This document shows, piece after piece, positions 24,674 to 36,700 of a DNA stretch of 64,000 nucleotides (its first letter is position 1; every line of letters begins with the position of its first letter). The notes under the pieces were generated by a model, which saw only the letters and a program-made list of their open reading frames with translations, was not told the DNA's origin and made no database searches. A program made the position numbers and the translations under genes. The DNA comes from Sarcocystis neurona (Eukaryota; Apicomplexa; Conoidasida; Eucoccidiorida; Sarcocystidae), in assembly GCA_000727475.1 (NCBI GenBank), contig KL647308.1:558001-622000 (forward strand). Direction: 5' to 3'.

Positions 24674-27600
24674 GTGAGTTCCGGGCAGCAGTTCGCAAGG
24701 GTCGAAAGGGGGCACGACGCCCTAAAGAGATGCAGCAACAGCAAAGACAAGACACGAGGCAGCAGTGCTCCCAGCAACAGCGTCTGTAGCAGACGAAGAA
24801 GCCGTAGCATCAGTAGGACGCGTTACAGCAGCGACGGCCCCTGCTGTGACAGCACAGTGGCAGTGCTGCGGAGGAACGAGGCGTGCCAGCAGAAGATCGA
24901 TGAGGCAGCCAAAACGAGAATACGAGGGGGAGCCCACCGCAACTGCAGACGTGGCTGAAGCAGCCGTCATGGCTCCCCCTAATAGCGTGGCTTCTGCTAC
25001 TAATGTGTGTAGTCCTGTTGTTTTGGGATGCATTGTCAGCGCCGCGGTAGATGCCGCTCCTGCTGCGGGAGTGCCTGATGCTGCTCCTTCAGCAGGGGCG
25101 CGGCCCGTTGCTTGCGTAGTGGCTGCTGCTGCAGCTGCAGCTGTTGAGCTGTCGCGTTGCGGGCAGCAATGCTGCTACTACTAAGAGAGAAGCCCTGCGT
25201 CCTCGGGAGAGAGTGCGTCCGCGTGCAGAAAAGCAGGGGCTGCTCTGCCAGCGGGGCGCTGCTCCCTGAACAGCACCACGTGCTGCATCGGCCGGGGGAC
25301 GCAGGCTACTCTGCTGCGGTCGGAGCTAGTGTCTTTTACTGTTGACAAGCACAACGCAGCAGGTTACGCAGTACAGGAGAACCAGAAGGCTGCAGCAGAC
25401 TATCCAAATGGCGTTGCTGCTCCTGCCGCTGCGGAGATGGATGCACAGATAGCGAGTCGATCGCAGCTGCACGTACGGACTGCCACACCTGACGGCAAGA
25501 GTTGGTACCGCCACAGCTTGTGCTGCTAGCGTCCTAGTGCTTAGTGACACACATCCACACACAGCTGCTACGGCTACAGTCCCCACTACTACTCCTCCCG
25601 TCACTACTACAGCTATTACTTCTACCTCAATTACTCAAAGTAAAACTATTGCTGCTCTTCTTGGTAGCCGTAGACTGTCACAGGGAAAACGCAGCTGCAG
25701 CTGTGCAGAGGGGGTACACGGCTTGTGTCGCCGGCATGTGGTAGTACTGTACGGAGTTGCCGCTATTGCTGGACGCGGGCAGCGAAGAATTGCTGCTGGT
25801 GCAGCTGGAGTTGCTGTTGCAACACCGCGTAGCTCGGGCCACCCACACATGGCGACAGCAGCTGGAGCGAGGAAACTCGCAACAGCAGAGGGTCCTCAGA
25901 TTGCACATACGACAACAACAGAAGCGGTAGCAGCAGAAGCCCCGCCGCCGTCGCAGCAGGAGCAGCAAGCGTAGCAGTAGAAGAAGCCACCGCAGCAGCA
26001 GGGGCCCTGGCTGCACTTGCAATAGCAGCTGCAGCTCTCGTAGTCGCAGTACATGTAGTGGAAGCAGCGGCAGTGATTGTGACTACTACAGTCGCACAAG
26101 CACAGCAGGAGACGCACGAGTCGCAACAGCACCCGTAGACGCAGCAGCTGCTAGAGAAGTAGCACCAGGAGAGGCAACCATAAAAGCAGCAGCAGAGTAC
26201 GCAACAGCGGCAACTGCAGCGTGCCACCAGCAGCTATCGCGAGCCAGCTGATGCAGAAAAGGAGGGAGACAGGGGAGTCCCGTTGCAGCTACAAGGTTAA
26301 CTCCACGCATTTCTTGTGACGCCGTACAGAACTACAGAGTTTAACTTGTAGCAACCCTGACGCAGCGTTGCTAGTGTCAGCACTCCAGCGTAGGAGGACG
26401 AAAGTGCAGCGGGAGGAAGATGCGGCTGCGAGCATTAGCATGGATATAGATGCCGCAGAGACTACCCAGCACAAAAGTCACACACACACACACACACAGC
26501 AGCAGCAGAGGTGTTCTAAAAGGTGTGAGGGACGATACCGGCAGGCTTCAGACAGAGCCCCGCACCACCAGAAGCAGGTTAGAAGACGGACAGGAGTCCG
26601 AGCGGCCGTAGTAGCAGCAGGGGCAATGGCAACAGCAGTCGATTAACAACTTCAGGAAGTGTATGGAAGAAGAGGGAACAAGAGCACGGGGGCAGGAGAG
26701 GCTGGAGCAAGAACAGCGGCAGCAGTAGCGTCACTCAGCGGCGCCAGCAGCTGTATGGAGTGAGCCTTGCAGGCACACACAGAGTCGTGGCAGCAGCCGG
26801 GATAACAACGTACAGCTTGGAGAGAGATCCAAGCTACCCGCGTGCAAGCGCCAAAGGAGTTGCCCGTGTGCATGCAGTGACTCGCGATTGTGCTGTGTAC
26901 ACATACACGTCGTTGCGGGTTGGGGGAGGCGCTCCGCAGTGGAAATGAATAGAAAAATCTTCAGCCTGCAGGAGCAGGAGGGGGGAGAGAGAAGGGAACA
27001 ACTGTCGCTCGTTCTTTGTATCCGACTTCGCATTTCCCGGGCGGTGTGTCGCAGTAACTGGCAAGACGTGCGCGAGAAGCAAGACAGTACCAAGGAGTTA
27101 CTACTACCGACCGTATCACACAGACAGCTGTTGCAGCCGCCTCATCTATGAGCAGCAGCGGAGCCCAGATGGCGGCACGAGCAGCACAGCAACAGTAGCG
27201 GCAGTTGCAGCTACTACAGCTGTGGAGCAACAGCAGCAGCAGCAGCACACGAGCCCGCCAGCGCAGTCACAGCACTGACGGCACCAGCCACCCACAGCAA
27301 TGGAGCAGCGCCCGTCCGCCAGCACACGGACAATCAGCGCAGCTGCTTGACCCGCTTGAGGGTGATGATAGTCTCATTGCCGACGGACGGAAGTCCGAGT
27401 TTACTAAGTAGGATCAGAATTCCGTGCCGTATCTGCTGCAGTCCACCACGCCGTCGCACATCCCAGCGCCTACTTCTCTGATACGCTCTTAACAGCATCA
27501 CCGCCAGCACCGCAGGACTGGAAGAGGGACGGCGCCGCAGCCGTTGTGGGCGGTGTCGTTCAGGAGTATGTTGGCATCACAAGCAGAAGCAGCTCGACGT

Positions 27601-30600
27601 AGGCACATTCTCTGCAAGACCGACACGGCCCTCTTTAGTAAAGACGAAAGATAGATGCGCGTCTGTCGCACTGCGCGGGCTCATGGTTCTTCTACAAGGC
27701 GCAAGAGCGACGGCTGTTGCCGGCAGTGTGTGTCTGCGAACGAGAAGAGTCTCACACATTGAACTTTATCCCAACAGCGTATGTTATTGTTTCTGGTTCT
27801 GGAACTTTCTACTAACGGCTTATGCATTATACTTGGCGGTCCTGGAAAGGTGGTGTAGCCATGGCGGTGCTGTTATAAAGTGCGACTTCTGCGGCTACTC
27901 ATGCACGCCTCCGCGTTCTGTGTGCCTTACCGCAGGCGCATCAGCTGGGAAGTGTACGCGCAGCCAGGAGTAGCGACAGAACAGCAAGCGGCAGCTGCAG
28001 GGCTACCCACCACGACACCCGTGGCACGGTCCCTGCTATCGTGGCACGCGCAGCATTCATTACTTTGCAATCGTGCCACAGGATGCGATGCTGCTGCAGC
28101 TGCTCTCAAGCACATCGCATTTACAGACAGGAGCCGTAGCTCCTGTGCGAGCGCACCTCGCCTTCAGCACAGCACGAGCCGCGGCAACACTGCATAGCAG
28201 CTCCTCCTGAGGTAGCACTACGTATGTAAGACCTGAGCAACACTGGTGCTGCTGTAGTGGCGCCAGCAGCAGCGCAAAAAGACGCACGCGAGTGCTCGTG
28301 GGCTGCTGCACTGCTCTGACGGGAGTGCGCGAACGGAGCAGCAGCAGCAGCTGCGGCCGCAAGCAGGCTTACAAAGCATATTGCTGCTGCAGGCACATCA
28401 AATAACGCTGCCAAAATATTTACTCTTCCGAGGCTTTTTGGTGCTGAAAGGCGTTAAAATTTGCCCTGGCCCTCTGTACTTGATGCAGAAGCGGCAGCAC
28501 AACCTCCCCGCTTGTTGCTGGTACTCCCGTCTCGTCGCCGTGCACAGCAACCCGTGAATCGACAACCTCCTACGCAGGTGCGGCTGTCAGTAGCTGCACG
28601 TGCTGCTCGGTCACTCGCGACCTACCACTGTAGCACCGCTCCTATGTAGGTCTACTACTACACGAGACTACCACATGTACCTCTCCTATGTGTTTCACCT
28701 TTTTGACGGGATGCTGTTACCATATTCACTCTTGATGTGGTAGCTACGGAAGCCCTCTCTGTAGCAGCGTTTGTCTTTTTTAACAGCAGCGCATCGCTTT
28801 CCGCTGCTCGCCAGCATCTCAGCAGTGCCGCTGCCCTGACAGTTCCGTAGTTGTGGGTCACCCCGTAGCATCCACAACGGCAGGGGGACAGACTGCAACA
28901 TGACAACGGGAAAAACTCAATCGCCAACAGCAGCCGCAGCAGCACCAGGGCGATGCCTCCGACCGCAGCAGTAGCAGGGTCGCGTAAATTTTAGCAGCGC
29001 CAGTTGCAACGAGTGGAGACGCGCGCCGAATCAGGAAAAGCAGAGAAGGAGCACCTGCGATCCGCACATCCACTGCAGCAGCGACAGCTTACTGCAGCAG
29101 TGGCAGCTACAACAAGGGAGGGTCCGCGGCACCCGCAGCACCACGCAGACACTGATACAGTGGTAGCAGCAGCCTTTGTGGAGGGTGGCAGGACGAGCAG
29201 CACATTCACCGCCTATGAGGGAACTTTCTCCATTCGGTCCGCGCATGCAGCACCAGCAGCAGCACCGCGCTACGTTGCAGCAGGCGGGTGGAACTCACCT
29301 CACATGCCGGAACAGCACCTGTGGAACAGGCAACAAGCTGCGCTCTCTGTCGTCCCGTGAGCGGCGCACGCAGCGACTGGCCAGAAAGTGCACAGGTGCC
29401 GGCCGCACTCGCATGGGAGGTGGGGAGCAGGAACAAAAGCCGCACGACCTCCTGCGACAGCAGCTGCGCGACAGCAGCAACAGCAGCGCTACACACAGAG
29501 ACAGGTGCACAACGTCCCTGCTGCGGCACACGTTTTTCTCTCAGCTCTGCCACTGCCGTGCGTTCTGTGTGCTTCTGTGCGCCCGTGTGTGTCGCCCCTA
29601 TAATGTGGCTTTCCCTGCTTTCAAAAGGAAAAAGGTCCGTCCCAGTGAAAAACCTTGCACACTGCCGAAAGAGAGGAGACACGCCCCTCTCCCGTCTCCG
29701 TCCGAGCAGCCGGCGGCCAGCTGTTTCGCACCACGCCACTTGGGTCGCCGTTTAACGGAAGCAGTAGACATCCCTGTGACCGGTCAGAGATGGTGATATA
29801 CCGTTTCCCGTCTCGTCCCCGCCTCTTGTCAACACGATATGCATATGCACGTACAATGTCTGCGTGTCAGTGTGTGGACGTTTAGGCGCATGTACGCAGC
29901 CGGATACACGCAGGCCTCAAGCTGTTGCGAAGCTACATGAGTCTCTCCCTCTCTCTATGTATATACGTCTATATGCGTCTGTGTTGGTGTACACGTAGAT
30001 GCTCGTGTAGCTTTTAGAGCAACTGCTGAGAAAGCGTTCACACGACTAGACCTCTGTATAGCTGGTGGTGACACTCTACAGAAGTATCCATCCGAACTTT
30101 TGCTGCGAGGGAGGCAGGTATGTGTCTCTGCTGCGCGAGCTTTGAGCCTGCTTCGTAGAGCTGTTGAGATGCGTTAAGGACTCAACCTCACGTAGTTGAA
30201 CGTTGAAAATACCGCAGAGTCAGCAGCAGCTTCTGCAGCAACACGACCACAGGGGCAAGCCCGGTCAGCTGTAAGGACGGGGCAGCATCGACTGTACCGC
30301 TAGAGCAGCAAGTACGACGGCAGCAGCACCAAGGGCTACAGCAGCAGCAGGAGCAACAGCGCCCCCAGCAACAAAACATCAGGAGGGTTGACTGCAGCAG
30401 CAGGAACACCAGCAATCGGCAACAGAAGGAGCGACAGCAGTGGGGGCGCTTCCAGCAGCAAACGCAGCAGCCCCGCAGCAAGAGGAGTGCCACTGGGAGA
30501 AACGGCGAGTGTGGCAGCAGTGGCAGCAACATCTCCAGCAGCGCAAGCCGCAGATGTGATCTCGACAACAGGAAGTGAACATCAGCGACGTTAGAGGCGA

Positions 30601-30713
30601 CAACCGGCGCAGGCGCAACAGAGGCTGCAGCGCTAGCGACTGCAGCAGCATGAACCGACGGCCGACGTCCGTCGGCTAAACTTCGCCGGGCAGGCTGTGC
30701 CGCACATCCTGCA
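24674..30713. repeat. CAG/CTG-triplet-rich segment without a defensible gene
   Basis: Short CAG, CTG and imperfect GCA/GCT runs fill this stretch on both strands and switch orientation often (for example CTG-rich near 25060-25150, CAG-rich near 25900-26230, CTG again near 28090). Stop codons are rare in all phases of such DNA, so many overlapping frames of 60-200 codons arise on both strands, such as 29176-29796 (+) and 29206-29739 (-). None has a motif or coherent splice pattern. The segment separates two divergently oriented genes, so it should hold their promoters; part may be an upstream exon of either. I see no promoter element. Confidence 0.6.
26479..26498. repeat. (CA)10 run abutting a CAG run
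   Basis: A pure CA dinucleotide tract runs directly into four CAG triplets ending at 26508. Confidence 0.85.
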
Positions 30714-33700
30714 ATGGAGAACCCAACAAAAGCCGCAGCAGAATCCCCAAAAGCACCAGCTGCTGCTGACGACGATCTTTTGTATACGTGCAGCTCCGTT
30801 TCTGCGGACTTGACTGCTGCCGTTGCTGCTGGTGCTTTTGACGCTGGTGGGGCTGCTCGTGCTGTGGGTAGGGCTACGGGCGCTTCTACAGCTGCAGACG
30901 ACGCCCCAGCGAAGAGACAAAGTGTTACCGCTGCTCCTGTTGCTCGCAGTGCAGTGCGGTGGTCTGCTTCTGATGCTGCTGGAGCAAGTGCTGGTCAACG
31001 TGCTGCTGCAAACGAGCTGCTGCCTGTGTCCTTTGAAAGCTCCGCTGCAGACAGTCGCAGGCGTACAGCAGGTGACGTCTTCGCCACCACCCAGCAGTGG
31101 GGAAACGAGGGAAAGCAGCAGCAGCGGCAACGGAGCCAGCGTCTACCGCAGAAGAAAGAGTCGCAACAGAGGCCGTGGCAGCACGGGCGGCGGGTGGTGC
31201 AGGAGCTGCACGAGGAAAAGCTCCGGGAGCAGCATCAGAAAACGCGAGAGAACGCGCGTGAGGGCCTGCACCAGCTGCTGCAGGGCGATGATGAACACGG
31301 TGCGCGGAGATACACTTCTCGCCATTCACTCCTGCTCTCGTCTCTGCCACTGCCGTCGCGACCGTGGATCGCCTGGTGGAGGTGGAGCAGCAGCAGCAGT
31401 CATAACAAACAACAGGCAGCAGCAGCAGCAGCGGCGGCCGACTGTGCTGTAGGCCGTGGGGATACGATGGACACGGGCAGCTGCACGGGAACAGACACGT
31501 GGTGGGCTGATAAATTAGAGCATGGCGGAGAAGCTGCTTCGTCTGTCGAAAGATATGCAGCACACGCCGAAAGAAGGCCCTCTCCCTTTGGTGCTACCGC
31601 AGGTGCCGATGTTAGCTGCGGCAGCAGGAGTCTTCCCTTCAGATGCGGTCCAAGATTACGTACCGACACAGCAGCAACAGCTACGAGAGCCTGGCAAATC
31701 GCTGCTGCCCGACCCGCAGGAGCACACGCAGCAGCAGCCGCAACTGCAGCGAGGGAGCAGCGAGCTACCGGGAGGGCAGTAACAACAGGGCTTCAAAGAC
31801 CGAAACCTGCAGCAACTTCTTTGTCTTGCTCCTCGAGGAAAGTTGAAATAGCAGCACAAGGTGCAGCTGCAGCAGTGGAAGATACAGCAGCAGAAAAGGT
31901 AGAATTAGAGACAGCGGGTAGTGCAGCATCGCTGACAGCAGGTGCAGCAGCAGAGTTACTGACACTCGCTGCAGCAAGTGCAGCAGCAGCAGCCTCACGA
32001 AGACGTGAAGCGTTCAACGGATGCAACAGAAATATATTTAAGCGGCACGCGTTGCCATTCTCTCTTTCTGTGGAAGCAGGAGAAGCAGCAGTAGCAGCGC
32101 GTTTGCTGCAGCAGGTCGGCAGAGCACAAAGGACACAGGAAGGCGCAGCGGCAGATGGGGATGCGGCAACAGGAGCAGACGACGGGATGACGCCAGAAGA
32201 AGAAACAGCAGAGGCAGCCGAATTCGGAGGAGCCGAAGAGGTGTGCAAGGCCTCTGCCGGAAGCGGTCGTACGACGGAGGAAACAGCGAGAGGACGAGCG
32301 GGAGAAGCAGCGGCTCCGTGGGCAGGCGGAGAAGCAGATACAGCCCGAAGCACAACCAAAGCAACAACAGCATCTTTCTCCGTCGCAGAGGAGTGGAGAG
32401 GGTGTAGCAACTTGTGGACGCATCAGGCGGGCACAGGCGGACGCTGCAGCAATGGCTGCAGCAGCGCACGCGGTAGTAGCAGCCGAGAAGAGGGCAGCAG
32501 CCGAGAAGACGACAGCGGGTGGCAGAGTACCAGCCGCAGCAAAATGAGCTGCAGCAGACGTAAACGGGTGACCACGAGCAGCAGACGGAGAGCTAGAGGC
32601 AGACGCCTGGAGCAAACCAATAGCAGGATGAACAGACAAGGTGCGCGAGACGGCTGGAGCAGCGCAGGAAGCAGCCGCTGCTGGTGGAGGCGAGAGAAGA
32701 ACTCCAGCCGCAGTGGGGACAACGGCAGACTCCTGCGCAACAGTCACAGCGAGATGCGTAGCCGGAGACAGAGCGGGAGCACAGAAGACAGCAGCAGAAG
32801 CCCAAGCCTGCGGACCTGTGGCAGTAGCAGTAGTGAAGGCCAGCCGGGCGTGGGGCGCCTTTTCCTCGCCCGCGGCTTGAACAGCAGTACCGTCAAAGGA
32901 AGCTGTGCGCAAGAAAGCGTCAGCAGCCACGCTTCAGACGACGGGAGTGGCACCATCGCGGGCTTCACCGGCAGCAAAGCTGCTTCGGTGAGCTTGCCGT
33001 GCAGCAGGCCGACCGACTGGTCCGTTACGCAGAGGAGGGCGTCGAACAGCGGCAGCGCTTGCTGTGAATATCTTCAGGGTATCGCCACTTCATCTGGCTG
33101 CATAGGCATGGAAGTAAAGCACCGAAAACGCGGCAGCAGCAGCAGCCTGGAAGACTGGTGGAGGTCCCCTTTCGCATCTCCTGCCGAACAGGAGAGAGAC
33201 TGGCATCTCGGCAGCTGCGAAATGCTGCATCAGCCACCGCTACGCAGCCAGCAGCAGCCGCTCCGGCCTCGAGGATGCACGTTGCAACTACAGGTGAGGC
33301 AGCAGGAAAAGCAAGTGAGGCAACCGCAGCAGCTGGGCCTGTCAGAGGGAAAATGGCGCTGTAGCAGTTTATTACTTCTCGACAAGCAGCAACCTCAGCC
33401 GCAGCCGTGCGACGCTGACGGTTTCGTCACTGTGATGCGGCCGTGCTGCACTTTTGCCACGGCAGCAGATATTAGCAGAGAAGCAGCGGTATCGGAGGAC
33501 GAAAATGCTGCTGGAGGAGCCACTGCGAGTCTAGCGGGAGGGGCAGGTGCAGCACAAACGCGAGTGCTGGGAGCAGGTGGCTCAGCAGCAGACGATGCAG
33601 CAGGGAACAGTGCAGTAGCAGAGGAGGACGGTGCACCTGAACAGATGCAACCACAGCAGCAGCCGCAGCGCCAGGGGAAGGTGGAAAGCCAGCAGAACAC

Positions 33701-36700
33701 ACCAGGGGGCTTGCCAGCAGCTGCAGCGGCAAAGAAGAAGCAGGACGTGCGGCAGAAAACGGGCTTCCTACAGTTTCTCTTGCCGCAGAGCTGCGGGGGA
33801 AAAGAAGAGTTACAGCAGCAACGGGACACCAGAACTGCTGGAGGCTACTTGGTGGGCATGCTGCGGCGCTGCTACTTGTCACCCAAGCTGCTGCCGCTTC
33901 GGTTGTGGCCCTGCGTCCACGCTTCCTCCGCGGCAGCAGCGAAGGAGCAGCCGGCCCCCTGGCTATCGGAGAAGCTAACCTCCGCAGCAGCGTGCGAGCA
34001 GTCAGCGACAGGCGCGATGCTGCCACATGAGGAACTCTCGCAAGTAACTGCTGATGAGAAGGCATATGGGCAGACTGAAAGGTTTCCTGCGCGACGTGAG
34101 CATTCAGCCGTAACAACTGCAGGTGCAGCACCAGCGGTAGCAACCTCTGGAGCTGCAGCAGCACCCCGGGCAGCAACAGTCACATCATCAGCATTTGCAG
34201 TAGCAGAAAAGAGTATAAAAGCCGAAGCGCAGCCGTCACTGGCAGACTCTACGTCAGCTGCAACAATAAAAGCAGCAGCAGCAGCAACACCTAAACAAAC
34301 AAACAACAACACGATAGAATGTGACACTATCTGCAGCGAGCGTTCCTGCTGTGAAGCTGCTGAGGCTGCTATTGCAGAAGAGAGGGCAGGAGAGGACGGC
34401 TGGTGGACGGCTGCGGAAGAAGAAGAGGTTGGGAGTGAACAGCGTCCTTGCGATATGCGGGAGTGGAAGCAAGACGATAAGTACTGCAAGCAGCAGCAGC
34501 AGGTGCTCGCGCAAGGGCAAACGGAACAGACGGGTGTTCAGCAGCGGCAACGCCAGTGCCCCCAACAGCAGCCCAAAGTGGAAAAGGACGAGGAGAAAAG
34601 ACAGAAGCAGCCTGTCGTAGGAGGACAGCAATGGAGAGTTCTTGATGTCTTCTCGTGTATTTTGCATAGAAGAAGTGGGTCTGCTGCCGCGACACAGACA
34701 GACGAGTACTGCGACAACAGCAGCAGCAGCAGCAGTGGCAACATAGAGCAGCAGTTGCCGTCTGGAGGCTCAGAGCCAGCAGGGACTGTGCCTTTCGTGT
34801 GCCTGCCGCAGCAGCGGTCCTCTTACTGGGAGAAGTTCGAGACGAGCGCGTGCGAGAGAGCTGCATGTCTACCGAACAACAGCAGCTGCAGGGATGGGGG
34901 GGTGGAAAGCGGTGAAACACATGGTGTAACGACTGCAGCAACAAAAGGAGAAGCTGCTGCCGCAGCTGAGGCACCGGTGCACAACGCCCCATGGAAGGAA
35001 ACAAAACCGGCGGAGCAAAGGGGAATACACAGGATTATGACGTGGAGATACAGAAAACAGGGAGATTTCGTCAAAGGTGGAAGCAGCTGCTGCGAAAAAG
35101 CTGAAATAGCAAAGGGCATAGATCCTTCACATGCAGACTTAGTATGCTGCTCATTGGCTGCTCCTGCTGCAGACGCTGCAGCCGACTGTTGCGCTTGGGA
35201 CACACCTGCGGAAGCCCCGGGAAGAGTGGCAGCAGCAGCAGCGTTGTCGGAGAGTGCAACAGCAGCGCCCGCACCAGCTGCTGGATCAGCCCCAGCGGCG
35301 GCGCAGCTTCTTGCAGCAGCATCTGAAATTAAGGCAGCAGCAGGAGGTGAACACCAAGCAAAGTTTCACACGGACACAGCCCTTCCAGCAGTAGAGACTT
35401 CGCCAGGGGCAACACATGAAGAAAGTCTTGGCGTGCGAAGAGGAGAGACAGGGGGGGCTGTGAGGCTGACTAGACAGCGGGCGCTCGCAGCATGGAGCAG
35501 GAGCGGCGTGACTCGCGGTAGCGCCGCAGCAGCAGTACTTTCGTTGCTGTACTTACTGCTACAAATGCCCTGCTCGTTGAAGACAGCAATGGGGTGGATG
35601 GTCTTGTTGATTAGCTGCTTCACGCTCGGAGTGCGACTGGTGCGGCTGGTGCAGCAGCATGGCCTGGTGGTTCTGCTGCCTGCACGTCTGCTGCGGCTGC
35701 TCGAGGAAGATCGTCTGATGGATATTATCTACGTGCACTTAGCTTCTGGTCGAATTAGTTTTTATCTTTCCCGTCTGCTCCTGCTGCTGTTTGCCCATCC
35801 CACCAGAGAGGAAGCGCTTAGTCTGCTGGAAGGCTGGCACCCTGTTGTTGTGAAGCTTTTGACAGGACGGGGCATCAGAGAGGCTCTGCCGCAGCAGCTC
35901 CTGCGTTCTCTGTATGGCCAAGCTGGCGCTGCTGCGTGTCCGCCATGGGACGACGAGGCTGCTATACTGCAGCGAGCAGCACATCTTGCCGCGACGCCTG
36001 CCGATCTTCATTACGACAGACGCTGTGCAGCTGCGATGCAAGCTGCTGGTTCAGCTCACACAAAAGAAGAAGCCTCTTCTGCTGCAGCTGCAGCGGGATT
36101 GCAGCCCCTTTCGCCCGACGCGCCACGTGCTTCGGCTGCTGCTGTTGAGGCTTCCCTCGCTGTTGCAGCAGCAGACGGTGTCCCTGGTGCTGTAGCTGAA
36201 CAGGCGGTCCACCCCGACCCTGCAGAGCGGAGCGCTGCTTCTGCGGCAGTGCCTCACGCGAGTGTGGCAGAGCATCCCAGCAGCAGCAGCTACGAGGGAA
36301 CTGATGAAACAGGTCGTCTTCAACTTGCAGAAAATATGCATCTGCTGCAGGAGAGCCTAACAGCAGGACTACCCACAGGTTCATATGCTGCAGTTGCTCC
36401 CGCAAGAAGACGCCAAGGAAAACCAATCTCTCATGCTGTTTCTGCCGCATGCAAGCCGAGCGCAGGCAGGATGAGGCAAGAACTTTTGGTGGATACTGAG
36501 TCAGAGGTTAAGGCTGCTGCTTGCTCAACAGAGACCGCCACCACTTCAGCAGAGAGTGGCTTGGCGGCAGAGCAGCTCCCTTCCGTCGAGCGGCTGCACG
36601 CCGAAGAGCAACTGCAAGAGGTGCACCGTATTACCCGGCCGATGCAGAGGCAGCAGGAAATGGTAGAGCTGTCGAGCACGGCGCAGCATTTTCAGCGTCT

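Noticed and set aside
31995..32930. 311-codon minus-strand Ala/Ser frame
   Set aside because: It is the complement of a CAG-rich part of the giant plus-strand frame. Stop-free antisense frames are expected there, and it lacks any repeat-free conserved block.
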